From NCBI RefSeq assembly GCF_020539865.1, contig NZ_JAJBQV010000008.1:1-64000 (forward strand): a stretch of 64,000 nt of DNA, given 5' to 3'. Both the position numbers and the translations under genes were made by a program. Source of the stretch: Megasphaera elsdenii. Its GTDB lineage: Bacteria; Bacillota; Negativicutes; Veillonellales; Megasphaeraceae. Positions within the stretch are counted from its first letter, which is position 1. Each line of letters starts with the position of its first letter. Shown here one piece after another: positions 26,091 through 36,825 of the stretch. The notes beneath the pieces were generated by a model. It made no database searches. It was not told the DNA's origin and worked only from the letters and a program-made list of their open reading frames with translations.

Positions 26091-27434
26091 TTGGACAAAA
26101 ATATTTACTTAGCCCAGTTTTACGGCAAGTCACAAAACTACACACAGATTCCCCGCGAATGGTTCTCCAAGTACGGCGTAAAGCGCGGCCTGCGCAATGA
26201 AGACCACACCGGCGTCCTCGTCGGCCTGACCCGCATTGCCGATGTCGTCGGTTACCAGCGTGACGAAAAAGGCCAAAAAGTCGATTGCGACGGCGTCTTG
26301 TACTATCGCGGCATCGACATTCGTGAGCTGGCCAAAGTCGAAAACTATCAAGGTTACTTATACGAAGAAGCCAGCTTTCTCCTCCTCTTCGGCTACTTGC
26401 CGACAGAAGATGAATTGAATGCCTTCTGCAAGGTCTTACAAAACGGCTATGATCTGCCCGATGATTTTTTGGAAATGAACCTCCTGCGTCTGCCTGGCAA
26501 GAACTTGATGAATAAATTGCAGCACGCCTTGCTGACGCTCTATAATTACGACCCTGACCCGGACAATACCGATGTCTATCAGACCCTGCGCAAGGGCCTG
26601 AATATCATGAGCAAGCTGCCGTCCATCGCCGTCTATGCCTATATGTCCAAGGTCCATTATTACAATCGCAAGAGCCTGGTCATCCACTATCCCCGCAAGG
26701 ATTATTCGACGGCAGAGAATATCCTTTCCATGCTGCGGCCGGATAGTAAATTCACGCCGCAAGAAGCACAACTACTAGACCTTCTCTTGTTCCTCCATGC
26801 CGACCACGGCGGCGGCACGAACTCGACGTTCACCAATATTGTCGTCTCGTCTACGGATACGGACCTCTATTCCAGCATGGCCAGCTCTGTCGGCGCCCTC
26901 AAGGGGCCGCGCCACGGCGGCGCCAATATCCGCGTCTCCTTGATGATGGAACAAATCATCGACGCCATCGGCATCAAGGCTACGGATGAACAAATCGTCG
27001 ACGTCATCCACCAGATACTCAATAAGAAATTTAAAGGCTGTCACGATGGCCTGGTCTACGGCTTCGGCCACGCCGTCTACACCTTGTCGGACCCGCGCGC
27101 TGAAATCATGCGCCATTACTGCGGCATCCTGGCTAGGGAAAAAGGCATGACCGACGTCTTCCGCTTCTACAACCGCTTTGAAAAGCTGGCCATGAAGACC
27201 TTGAAAGAAGAAAAGGGCGTCAATATGTGCAGCAACGTCGATTATTACAGCGGCTTCGCCTATAACATGCTGGGTATTCCGCGCGACCTCTACACGCCGC
27301 TCTTCGTCATCAGCCGTATGATCGGCTGGCTGGCCCATAACATTGAACACAAACTGTACGACAACCGCATCGTCCGTCCGGCAGCAAAATACGTCGGCGA
27401 CCTGATGGATTATATTCCCAGAAAGGACAGATAA
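26091..27434 (+). CDS. Citrate synthase
   Basis: 447 residues from TTG 26091, seven bases after GAGAGGGA; an upstream ATG at 26025 has no ribosome site. Condenses acetyl-CoA with oxaloacetate. Active-site blocks are visible: LFLHADHGGGTNSTF, SVGALKGPRHGGAN, and GFGHAVYTLSDPRAEI (His in both GPRHGG and GFGH). The GHAVYT variant instead of GHRVYK is typical of the long clostridial type. First gene of citZ-icd-gpsA; start of the glutamate-forming branch. Confidence 0.93.
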   Translation: MDKNIYLAQFYGKSQNYTQIPREWFSKYGVKRGLRNEDHTGVLVGLTRIADVVGYQRDEKGQKVDCDGVLYYRGIDIRELAKVENYQGYLYEEASFLLLFGYLPTEDELNAFCKVLQNGYDLPDDFLEMNLLRLPGKNLMNKLQHALLTLYNYDPDPDNTDVYQTLRKGLNIMSKLPSIAVYAYMSKVHYYNRKSLVIHYPRKDYSTAENILSMLRPDSKFTPQEAQLLDLLLFLHADHGGGTNSTFTNIVVSSTDTDLYSSMASSVGALKGPRHGGANIRVSLMMEQIIDAIGIKATDEQIVDVIHQILNKKFKGCHDGLVYGFGHAVYTLSDPRAEIMRHYCGILAREKGMTDVFRFYNRFEKLAMKTLKEEKGVNMCSNVDYYSGFAYNMLGIPRDLYTPLFVISRMIGWLAHNIEHKLYDNRIVRPAAKYVGDLMDYIPRKDR

Positions 27435-27437
27435 ATC

Positions 27438-28433
27438 ATGAAGACAATTACTGTATTCAAAGGCGATGGCATCGGCCCGGAAATCACCGACGCTGTCCTG
27501 CAAATCCTCGACGCTGCCAAAGCGCCCCTTTCCTATGAATGTTTCAACGTCGGCGCTGCTGAATATGAACGTCACGGCGCCCTTATCCCGGATGACGCCT
27601 TTGCTTCTTTTGAAAAGACCCATCTCCTGCTGAAATCGCCAATCACCACGCCTATCGGCAAGGGGTTCCGTTCGCTCAACGTCACGCTGCGCAAAAAATA
27701 CGACCTCTATGCCAATATCCGTCCGGCCAAATCGAATACAGCTGTCAAGACGCCTTTCCCGAACGTCGATATCGTCACCTTCCGGGAAAACACAGAAGAC
27801 CTGTACATCGGCGTCGAATACAAGATGAATGAAGATACGGTACACGCCATCAAACTCATTACCCGGAAAGCCAGTGAACGCATTATCCGTGCTGCTTTCG
27901 ACTATGCCATAGCCCATGGCCGCAAAAAAGTCACTTGTGTCCACAAGGCCAACATCCTCAAGATGAGCGACGGCTTGTTCCTCGACATCTTCCACACTAT
28001 CGCCAAGGACTATCCGCAAATCGAAAGTGATGACAAAATCGTCGACAACACATGCATGCAAATGGTCATGCGGCCTGAACAGTTCGATATCATCGTCACG
28101 CCCAACCTCTACGGCGATATCTTATCCGACTTGACCAGCGGCCTCATTGGCGGCCTGGGCCTGCTTCCATCCATGAACGTCGGCGACGACTATGCCATGT
28201 TTGAAGCTGTCCACGGCAGTGCTCCGGATATTGCCGGCAAACACATCGCCAATCCGACGGCCCTTTTGTGGTCGGCTTGCATGCTCCTAGAGTACATCGG
28301 CGAAACGGCTATTGCCGCCAAAATCCACAAAGCCGTCGACGAAGTCTTAGCAGAAAAACAGCACTTGACACCTGACCTTGGCGGCAGTGCTACGACGGAA
28401 GAATATCGCGACGCCGTCATTGCCAAACTGTAA
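27438..28433 (+). CDS. icd: Isocitrate dehydrogenase (NAD-type, short)
   Basis: 331 residues, decarboxylating dehydrogenase family. Visible: FKGDGIGPEITDAV, substrate loop RSLNVTLRKKYDLYANIRP, FRENTEDLYIGVEY, the metal aspartates in NLYGDILSDLTSGLIGG, and GSAPDIAGKHIANPTALLW. The last block and the short length point to the NAD-dependent group, but isopropylmalate and homoisocitrate enzymes are close; the citrate synthase three bases upstream decides for isocitrate. Produces 2-oxoglutarate. Confidence 0.9.
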   Translation: MKTITVFKGDGIGPEITDAVLQILDAAKAPLSYECFNVGAAEYERHGALIPDDAFASFEKTHLLLKSPITTPIGKGFRSLNVTLRKKYDLYANIRPAKSNTAVKTPFPNVDIVTFRENTEDLYIGVEYKMNEDTVHAIKLITRKASERIIRAAFDYAIAHGRKKVTCVHKANILKMSDGLFLDIFHTIAKDYPQIESDDKIVDNTCMQMVMRPEQFDIIVTPNLYGDILSDLTSGLIGGLGLLPSMNVGDDYAMFEAVHGSAPDIAGKHIANPTALLWSACMLLEYIGETAIAAKIHKAVDEVLAEKQHLTPDLGGSATTEEYRDAVIAKL

Positions 28434-28451
28434 GCTCAAGGGAGATATTCT

Positions 28452-29408
28452 ATGAAGATTACCGTCTTAGGTTGCGGACGCTGGGGCAGTTTCCACGCCT
28501 GGTACGCCGACCACATCGGCCATGACGTTACCTTGTGGGGCCGTCCCGATTCACAGCACTTGCAGGAACTTTTAGAGACCCGGAAGAACGAATACCTGAG
28601 CCTGCCCGCTTCGGTGACCTTGACTTCGGACCTGAAGGCCGCCCTAGCCGCTGCCGATATCTGCATCATCTCCATCAGCGCCCAGCAGTTGCGCTCCTTT
28701 GCCCGTCAACTGAAAGCCGCCTTTGATACGTCGCTGCCTTTTGTCCTGGCCATGAAAGGCCTGGAAGAAGGGAGCGGCAAACGCTTGACAACGGTCATGG
28801 CCGAAGAACTCGGACCGGCTGTACGCACAGCCGTCTGGGTCGGTCCGGGCCACGTCCAAGATTTCATCAGTGGCATGCCTAACTGCATGGTCATCGCTTC
28901 GGCCGATGAAGGACTGACCCATTTCTTAGTCGACACCTTCACGAGTCCCCTTATCCGCTTCTACTATGGCCAGGACCTGTTAGGCATCGAAATCGGCGCT
29001 GCCGCCAAAAACGTCATGGGCATTGCCGCCGGTATGCTCGACGGCGCCCATCTGACCAGCTTGAAAGGGGCTCTCATGGCCCGCGGCGCCCACGAACTAT
29101 CGGTCTTAGTTTCCGCCATGGGCGGACAGGCCATGACTGTCTACGGCCTGAGTCACCTCGGCGACTATGAAGCGACCCTCTTTTCCCTGCACAGCAATAA
29201 TCGCCGTTTTGGCCAGGACTTCATCGAAGGCAGGCCTTTCAAAAAACTGGCCGAAGGCGTCAGTACGACAGAGGCTCTCCTCGACTTATCGCGAAAATAC
29301 GGCGTAGAACTGCCTATTACCTCAGCCGTCCATGCCATCATCAAAGAAAAAAAGGACCCTCATGAGGTCCTGAAAAATCTCTTTCTCCGCTCCACGAAGA
29401 GCGAGTAA
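28452..29408 (+). CDS. gpsA: NAD(P)-dependent glycerol-3-phosphate dehydrogenase
   Basis: 318 residues. Reduces dihydroxyacetone phosphate for phospholipid synthesis. Rossmann start ITVLGCGRWGSFHAW, then AMKGLEEGSGKRLTTV, GPGHVQDFISGMPN (usual GPSxAxE replaced), catalytic Lys in EIGAAAKNVMGIAAGML and SHLGDYEATLFSLHSNNRRFG. The substitution of the GPSFA.E motif makes it a divergent GpsA; another related dehydrogenase remains possible. AGGGAG site, 18 bases after icd; ends in a strong terminator. Confidence 0.8.
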   Translation: MKITVLGCGRWGSFHAWYADHIGHDVTLWGRPDSQHLQELLETRKNEYLSLPASVTLTSDLKAALAAADICIISISAQQLRSFARQLKAAFDTSLPFVLAMKGLEEGSGKRLTTVMAEELGPAVRTAVWVGPGHVQDFISGMPNCMVIASADEGLTHFLVDTFTSPLIRFYYGQDLLGIEIGAAAKNVMGIAAGMLDGAHLTSLKGALMARGAHELSVLVSAMGGQAMTVYGLSHLGDYEATLFSLHSNNRRFGQDFIEGRPFKKLAEGVSTTEALLDLSRKYGVELPITSAVHAIIKEKKDPHEVLKNLFLRSTKSE

Positions 29409-29441
29409 AAAGAGGCTGTCTAATGCGGCAGCCTCTTTTTT
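29407..29441 (+). terminator. GCTGTC-type terminator of citZ-icd-gpsA
   Basis: AAAAAGAGGCTGTC / GGCAGCCTCTTTTTT starting in the gpsA stop codon. Confidence 0.88.
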
Positions 29442-29444
29442 ACG

Positions 29445-29522
29445 CTGTAGGGGCTGCCACATGGACACCCCGTTGGAAATCACACATATTCCGAAGCGGG
29501 CGCCCCACGTGGTCGCCCTACA
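29445..29522. repeat. CCACGTG palindromic repeat, copy 4 (paired form)
   Basis: Two palindrome arms, CTGTAGGGGCTGCCACATGG and CGCCCCACGTGGTCGCCCTA, flank one GAAATCACACATAT block. The outer ends CTGTAGGG/CCCTACAG are inverted repeats, so this copy looks like the most complete unit. Confidence 0.65.
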
Positions 29523-29530
29523 GGTACCAA

Positions 29531-30262
29531 TTATTTTCCCTGTTCGATCTGTTTGATTTCTTCCTGCGAAGCAGCCGTCAAATCTCCCCGTTCAAACTGC
29601 TCGTTATGAGGCATGTCGAGGATAAAACGGTCTGCCTTGTTGAAGATGACCTTACCCGTTTCCAATTCCAGGTCAAAGACGTGACCGCCTTTTTTCCGGT
29701 CCGCTGAAATAAAGTGAGAATGCCAGCCCGACGTATTGACGCCGCTCAAATAGTCGGGAATGTAAATTCCGATGAGGCTGCCGTCAATATTTTCAAAGGT
29801 AAACCGGCGTTCATCCGTTTCCAGGACTTTGGCAAAAGGCTTATAAGGCTCTTGCTGCTCTAGTTCGGTCCGGGCCGACACGCGGCAGAAATGACCGTCG
29901 ATGCGGACGATATAGACGTCGTTAATGCCTAGTCGGTGGACATGTTCCGTCATGATTTCTTTCAAAGCTTCAATCGAAGGCTGGCGTTTTAGCAAGACCG
30001 GTTTCTGTCCCCGCAGCCACGTCACCGTCGCAAAAGGCGTCGTATCCGTCATGGCCGCTTCCATTGCCGAACCATCGCCTAAGACGCGGTAAGCGTGGCC
30101 GTCGATGACGATGAGTTCACCCCCTACAGCATGAAAGGTCCCCAGCCCTGTATCGCCATGAGTCAACAGGGTTTCCATATCTGTACTGCCGTAATAGTTG
30201 CCACGGGCCAAGGCCGGCAGCGTAGATACCTGGTAAATTGCCTGGCGTTCTCCCAATTCCAT
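29531..30262 (-). CDS. budA: Alpha-acetolactate decarboxylase
   Basis: 243 residues. Converts acetolactate to acetoin and drains surplus pyruvate or branched-chain precursor. Family blocks: YQVSTLPALARGNYYGS, LLTHGDTGLGTFHAVGGELIVIDG and the zinc histidines in GWHSHFISADRKKGGHVFD. GGAAGAG precedes the ATG. It lies 26 bases after the CNNM gene and may share its transcript. No acetolactate synthase is adjacent. Confidence 0.95.
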   Translation of the reverse strand: MELGERQAIYQVSTLPALARGNYYGSTDMETLLTHGDTGLGTFHAVGGELIVIDGHAYRVLGDGSAMEAAMTDTTPFATVTWLRGQKPVLLKRQPSIEALKEIMTEHVHRLGINDVYIVRIDGHFCRVSARTELEQQEPYKPFAKVLETDERRFTFENIDGSLIGIYIPDYLSGVNTSGWHSHFISADRKKGGHVFDLELETGKVIFNKADRFILDMPHNEQFERGDLTAASQEEIKQIEQGK

Positions 30263-30288
30263 TCACTCTTCCTTTCTCAAAGACCTAA

Positions 30289-31668
30289 TTATCTATCGGC
30301 ACCTTTATCCGCATTTTCTTCGGTATCCGGTGTTTCTTTGCGAGTCACGAGTATCTTATCGACCCGCAGGTTATCCATATCCATGACTTCAAATGTGAAA
30401 TTTTCCCACTCGTACGTATCGGTTTCCCGCGGGATACGGCCGACACCATAGGTAATGAGGCCACCCAGGGTTTTATACAGATCTTCGTCTTCTTCTGGCA
30501 AATCATCTTCGATATTGAAGAAATCTTTGAACTCTTCGATCGTCAGCAGGCCTTCCATGAGCCATTCGTTAGGGCCGCGCTGAATGATGCGGTTTGCTTC
30601 TTCTTTCTTTTCTTCTTCGCCAGCCGGCATGATACCGACCAGTTCTTCCAGGATATCGTGCAAGGTCAGGATACCACTGAAATTACCATATTCATCGAGG
30701 ACAGCGACTTCGTGGACGCTGTGTTCACGGAAAACGTGAACGACTTTCATGATGTCCATCGATTCGGGAATATAAATCGGTTTGTGGACGCTCTCTTCGA
30801 CGATAGACGTTAAGGAAACGGCCTTGTCTTTCCGGACAGCCGCATAGTATTTCTGGAATATTTCGCTGACAGAAATCATGCCGATGAAATCGTCCAGCGA
30901 TCCCCGACCGACAGGCAGGGTATTATGGTTAAAAGCTACCAGTTCCTTCATCATCGTTTCTTCCGGATCTTCGACATCGATCCAATCGACCTGGGTCCGA
31001 TTGGTCATGATATCGCCGACATCCATGTCAGCCAGGCGGAAGACGCGGTCTACCAGTTCCGGTTCCTCTTTTTCAAAGGCACCCAGTTCGACACCCTGTT
31101 CCAGGAGCAGCTTGATTTCATCTTCCGTAACAGGCAGGACTTCCGGTTTATTAACACCCATGATTTTCGTGACGGCTGCCGTCGACCAAGACAAAATCCA
31201 TACGACAGGCGTACAGAGGATAGAAAAGTAGAGCATTGGCCGAGCCAGGAGGCAAGAGATTTTTTCCGGTTTATCGATGGCAATGCGCTTAGGCACAATT
31301 TCACCGAGGATAATCGTCAAATAAGTAATGAAGGCGACGATTCCTGTCAGGCTGATCGTATAGGCATAGTTTTCCAATCCCGGAATCTTGGCGACGTATT
31401 TCGACAAGGGACCTGCCATTTCCGTGCCCCCGTAGACACCAGTGAGCAGACTGACCAAGGTAATGCCGAACTGGACCATGGAAAACATCTTATTCGGATT
31501 TTCACGAAGTTTCAGGACAATCGCCGCTGACTTGCTGCCTTCATCGGCCAAAGCTTCCAGCCGTGATTGATGACAGCTGACGATGGCCATTTCCAAAAGG
31601 GAAAAAACACCGTTACCAAAAATCAACAAAATAATGACGAGAAATTGTTTTCCTAAGGAAAACTCCAC
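30289..31668 (-). CDS. CNNM/HlyC-CorC family CBS-domain membrane protein
   Basis: 459 residues: N-terminal DUF21 membrane domain with four segments (about 1-200; signature GEIVPKRIAIDKPEKIS), two CBS domains (about 215-345; IMTNRTQVDWIDVEDPEET, HEVAVLDEYGNFSGILTLHDILEELVG in part) and a CorC/HlyC transporter-associated domain ending VGRIPRETDTYEWENFTFEVMD. Homologues export magnesium or act as ion-responsive regulators, despite the old name haemolysin. Confidence 0.92.
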   Translation of the reverse strand: MEFSLGKQFLVIILLIFGNGVFSLLEMAIVSCHQSRLEALADEGSKSAAIVLKLRENPNKMFSMVQFGITLVSLLTGVYGGTEMAGPLSKYVAKIPGLENYAYTISLTGIVAFITYLTIILGEIVPKRIAIDKPEKISCLLARPMLYFSILCTPVVWILSWSTAAVTKIMGVNKPEVLPVTEDEIKLLLEQGVELGAFEKEEPELVDRVFRLADMDVGDIMTNRTQVDWIDVEDPEETMMKELVAFNHNTLPVGRGSLDDFIGMISVSEIFQKYYAAVRKDKAVSLTSIVEESVHKPIYIPESMDIMKVVHVFREHSVHEVAVLDEYGNFSGILTLHDILEELVGIMPAGEEEKKEEANRIIQRGPNEWLMEGLLTIEEFKDFFNIEDDLPEEDEDLYKTLGGLITYGVGRIPRETDTYEWENFTFEVMDMDNLRVDKILVTRKETPDTEENADKGADR

Positions 31669-31693
31669 AATAAATACACTCTCCTTTTAAGGG

Positions 31694-32482
31694 TTACCAC
31701 CAAGGGCCGACGCCAATACCGATACCACCGCCGTGATGGTGCCAGCTGCCGCCCCAGCCAATGCCGATACCTACGCCGACATTGGGACCGCTATGGGACG
31801 GTTCACTCTTATGAGAATCGGCTTCATCGACAATCGTAATCGACTTGGTTACAGTTCGCACAGTATCACCGATTTTTATGTCGATGACTAAGTCCGTTTT
31901 GCCAGCTTGCATAGGATGAATATTCATTTTTTCCGTAATATCCGCGACTTTGGTATTCAAACTCGTCGCTTTGACATCATAAGGAATCATGCCCGGTACA
32001 TGGACGCGGATGATGCCGTAACTGCCCAGGGGAATCTTCTTAGGATAGACGACGACTTCGACCTTATCCATGAGCTTTTCCGTATTGCCATAAATCAAGG
32101 ACGCATCGTCACCGGCCTGCAGTTTCCAAGCACAGCTTTCATCTTTGGCGACGAAATAATTGCCTATAAGGACGTGGGATACCGTATCATAGGCCTTGAC
32201 ATGATAAAAGTAATCGCCGACGAGGTTCTTGTCGACGCGGAAATAGTAGCTGCCAACGAGGCCTGTCGTCTGGGACGGCAGATTTTGCAAAAGTCCCGTC
32301 ACTTTATCATAAGTACTCCCTTTCAGGATATAAAAATCGTCTAAGTTCTTGACGTTGACTGTCGGGTCCGTCAGGACGATAGCCGCTGCCGGCTCTGCAT
32401 GGGCTGGCCCCTCAGCAGCTAATGCTGTCAGACTCGATACACTGATACAAAGTACGCCTAAGAGAATCTGCCACTTTTTCAT
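31694..32482 (-). CDS. Exported protein with Gly/His/Trp-rich tail, unknown function
   Basis: 262 residues behind GGGAGGG. Signal peptide (about 1-22, ending ALAA). The middle shows repeated strand-like blocks ending in the phrases VGSYYFRVD, VGDYFYHVKAY and IGNYFVAKD, then an Ig-like half (VADITEKMNIHPMQAGKTDLVIDIK). The last ~30 residues are a low-complexity tail, GVGIGIGWGGSWHHHGGG followed by GIGVGPWW. No family recognised. It sits between the aminotransferase and CNNM genes, same strand, probably cell-surface or periplasmic. Confidence 0.6.
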   Translation of the reverse strand: MKKWQILLGVLCISVSSLTALAAEGPAHAEPAAAIVLTDPTVNVKNLDDFYILKGSTYDKVTGLLQNLPSQTTGLVGSYYFRVDKNLVGDYFYHVKAYDTVSHVLIGNYFVAKDESCAWKLQAGDDASLIYGNTEKLMDKVEVVVYPKKIPLGSYGIIRVHVPGMIPYDVKATSLNTKVADITEKMNIHPMQAGKTDLVIDIKIGDTVRTVTKSITIVDEADSHKSEPSHSGPNVGVGIGIGWGGSWHHHGGGIGIGVGPWW

Positions 32483-32514
32483 CGAAATCCCTCCCCCTGG
32501 TTGCCATAGGCAAC

Positions 32515-33675
32515 TTACTTTTTCAATATAGAAATACGTTCCAATCGTTCCATCGCCGTTTTCAACGTGTCATCGCGGACGGCAAATTGCAGCCGCGCCA
32601 GGTGATGGACCGGTTCGATGAAGAACGTCGAAGCCGGCACCAAGGCGACGCCGACTTTTTCCGCCAAATCCCGGCAGAAGGCCTCATCGTCGTCATAGCC
32701 ATAGCCGCCAATATCGACGAGCATATAGAAAGCCCCTTGCGGCACATTATGGCCGATTCCGATTTCATCGAGACGCTTCATGACGAAATCCCGCTTGCGC
32801 GTATATATAGCCCGCAGGCCGTCATAATAGTCACGGCCGAAGCGCAGCCCCGTCACGGCCGCTTCCTGCAGCGGGCTTGGTGCGCTGATAGTCAGGTAGA
32901 CGTGGAGCTTCTTGACGGCATCAATCAGAGCTGGTGATGCGAGAATATACCCCAAGCGCCAGCCCGTGATGGAATAGGTCTTGGACAGAGAGCCACAGCA
33001 GAGCGTCCGCTCATACATACCGGGCAGCGTAGAAAAATACGTGTACTGTGTCGGTTCATAAATGATGTGTTCATAAACTTCATCGACGACGACGAAGGTA
33101 TCGTACTTTTCAACGAGTCCCGCAATGGTCATCAGCTCTTCCCGAGAGAAAACCTTGCCGCACGGATTAGACGGATTGCAGAGGAAAATCGCTTTCGGAT
33201 GCTGCTGAAAAGCCGCTTCTAGTTCATCGGCATCAAAGGTATAATCCGGTTCTCTGAGCGATACATAGATAGGTTCCGCCCCACAAAGCAAGGCGTCCGT
33301 ACTGTAGGCTTCATAAAAAGGCGAAAAGAGAATGATTTTATCACCCGGGTCGACAATGGTCATCATGGCCGCCATGAGGGCCTCCGTCCCGCCACAGGTA
33401 ACGACAACTTCCCGTTCGGGATCGATGGTCTGGCCCGTGAACATCTGGCGGCAGTCGGCCATGGCCTGGCGCAGATTAGCTGCGCCATTATCCATGCTGT
33501 ATTGATGCGGTCCGGCCTGAGCCACTTCGCTGAGACGATCCCGCATAGCCTGGGGCGGTGGAAAGTCGGGAAAGCCTTCGGCCAAATTGATGGCGCCACA
33601 GGCTTCTGCCACTTTCGACATGCGGGCGATGACAGAATCAGTGAATAAATCTATCTTTCGGGAAATATCCGGCAT
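32515..33675 (-). CDS. Class I/II PLP aminotransferase
   Basis: 386 residues, fold-type I. Visible: NLAEGFPDFPPPQAM, VVTCGGTEALMAAMMT, FLCNPSNPCGKVFSREEL, VVDEVYEHIIYE, and the PLP lysine in GSLSKTYSITGWRLGYI. Closest in pattern to the PatA / kynurenine-glutamine transaminase group that handles aromatic, methionine or branched amino acids; substrate unresolved. It lies 11 bases downstream of gyrB on the same strand. Confidence 0.9.
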   Translation of the reverse strand: MPDISRKIDLFTDSVIARMSKVAEACGAINLAEGFPDFPPPQAMRDRLSEVAQAGPHQYSMDNGAANLRQAMADCRQMFTGQTIDPEREVVVTCGGTEALMAAMMTIVDPGDKIILFSPFYEAYSTDALLCGAEPIYVSLREPDYTFDADELEAAFQQHPKAIFLCNPSNPCGKVFSREELMTIAGLVEKYDTFVVVDEVYEHIIYEPTQYTYFSTLPGMYERTLCCGSLSKTYSITGWRLGYILASPALIDAVKKLHVYLTISAPSPLQEAAVTGLRFGRDYYDGLRAIYTRKRDFVMKRLDEIGIGHNVPQGAFYMLVDIGGYGYDDDEAFCRDLAEKVGVALVPASTFFIEPVHHLARLQFAVRDDTLKTAMERLERISILKK

Positions 33676-33686
33676 AGGCCCTCCTA

Positions 33687-35636
<1,950 letters not shown>

Positions 35637-35681
35637 TTAATGATTTATTTAGGCAATCTAACACTTTATTATACCGTAAAA

Positions 35682-35945
35682 TCAAACATTTTTGAATACA
35701 TACCTTGCCGGATGCAGGCACTTCTGATAGCGCCGGACCAGGGTCTCACTGGTAACCGGCAGGGCAAAGACGCGCTGGCCTGTGACGACCAGGCACCGCC
35801 AGGCCCTTTCCGGTATCCCATCGACAGCGACCAAAGGCAGGTCGAAATGCTGGCAGACCGAGCGTCCCTGATGGCCTGACAGGTTGACGATGGCTACGAC
35901 ATCACCGGCATAGATAGAAAGACTACGGCTCAGATGAAGATACAT
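35682..35945 (-). CDS. remB: RemB-like (DUF370-type) regulator
   Basis: 87 residues beginning MYLHLSRSLSIYAGDVVAIVNL, the hallmark of the small RemA/RemB family encoded between recF and gyrB in Firmicutes. In Bacillus, RemA/RemB form DNA-binding rings that activate matrix genes. The chosen start (35945) overlaps the end of the DUF721 gene; a longer in-frame start would read through that gene and is not conserved. Confidence 0.8.
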   Translation of the reverse strand: MYLHLSRSLSIYAGDVVAIVNLSGHQGRSVCQHFDLPLVAVDGIPERAWRCLVVTGQRVFALPVTSETLVRRYQKCLHPARYVFKNV

Positions 35946-36825
35946 TGTCGTCCTTCTTCCTGTATTTAGCAATGAGGTTTTCAATAAATTTCGGCGGAAT
36001 ATCGCCGGGAACACGGCGGGTGATGAGCATGGCCAGGATGAAATCATCGGCTTCCGTATCGTACTCGTAGTATACTTTTTCAATATAGGTATAGATGAGG
36101 TTGCGGCGGACCTCATTATAAGCCTGTTCTTCAGCAGCCGCCGTCACCTCAGCCTTCAGATAGCTGGCCACGGCTTCCCACGACAGCCAGGGCATATCGT
36201 CGAGATAAGCGCGTATCTGCCGCTTCAAGGCCTGCCGGGCCTCGCTGTGACAAAAGAGGCATTCCTTTTCGCCAGGCGCCATCCATCGGCCGCAGCGGGG
36301 ACAAGAAACGAAGCCTTCCAGCTGATAGGCCTTTTTCCTCTTGGCCTGGGCAAAACGAAGCTGGACCACTTTTTCCCGCAACCCCTCTGCCAGATGAGCC
36401 GTTTCCTGACGGATATGAGCTACTGTATCATCATCGAGACGCACCTGGCGGATAGTCTCTTTAGGAAAGACATTTTCCACTTCGCCCTGCAAGGTTTCAT
36501 AAACCGTCCTCACCGGTTTTTTCCCCTTTTTGACAAAACGGACATCGGCAATGGCCCGATGCCCTACATAAGAATTAATTTCCTCTATTATTTTATTTTT
36601 ATACATAAATAAATAATTCATATATACGGGATTCATGACGGCGATAATAGCCTGTTTATCCTTAAAATCTAATATATATGAATATTTAGCAATCTGTTCA
36701 CCAGCAATCTGTTTCCAATCCCGTTTGGCCTGGTATAAGTGATAAGGCAAAAGGAGCCGGTTTTTCTCCAATACTTTCGGTATGGCTAAACCGGCTTTTT
36801 TCAATTCAAGATTGCGTTCCTCCAT
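35923..36825 (-). CDS. DUF721/DciA-like protein with zinc ribbon
   Basis: 300 residues from ATG 36825 after GGGAGGG, overlapping recF by 20 bases. Residues ~15-105 are a DUF721 domain (LLLPYHLYQAKRDWKQIAGEQIAKYS; VMNPVYMNYLFMYKNKIIEEIN in part). DUF721 includes DciA, the ancestral partner that helps load the replicative helicase. A zinc ribbon follows (FVSCPRCGRWMAPGEKECLFC, about 193-212) and then a helical C-terminus of ~85 residues not seen in DciA. Replication-linked work at the origin is a fair inference, the exact role is not. Confidence 0.7.
   Translation of the reverse strand: MEERNLELKKAGLAIPKVLEKNRLLLPYHLYQAKRDWKQIAGEQIAKYSYILDFKDKQAIIAVMNPVYMNYLFMYKNKIIEEINSYVGHRAIADVRFVKKGKKPVRTVYETLQGEVENVFPKETIRQVRLDDDTVAHIRQETAHLAEGLREKVVQLRFAQAKRKKAYQLEGFVSCPRCGRWMAPGEKECLFCHSEARQALKRQIRAYLDDMPWLSWEAVASYLKAEVTAAAEEQAYNEVRRNLIYTYIEKVYYEYDTEADDFILAMLITRRVPGDIPPKFIENLIAKYRKKDDNVSSSEP

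Noticed and set aside
26775..28061. 428-codon open frame antisense to citZ and icd
   Set aside because: Spans two well-supported genes on the other strand and has no ribosome site or family features; a codon-bias shadow.
35946..36116. Longer N-terminus for the RemB-like protein
   Set aside because: Would read through the DUF721 gene in another frame; the family begins at MYLHL.
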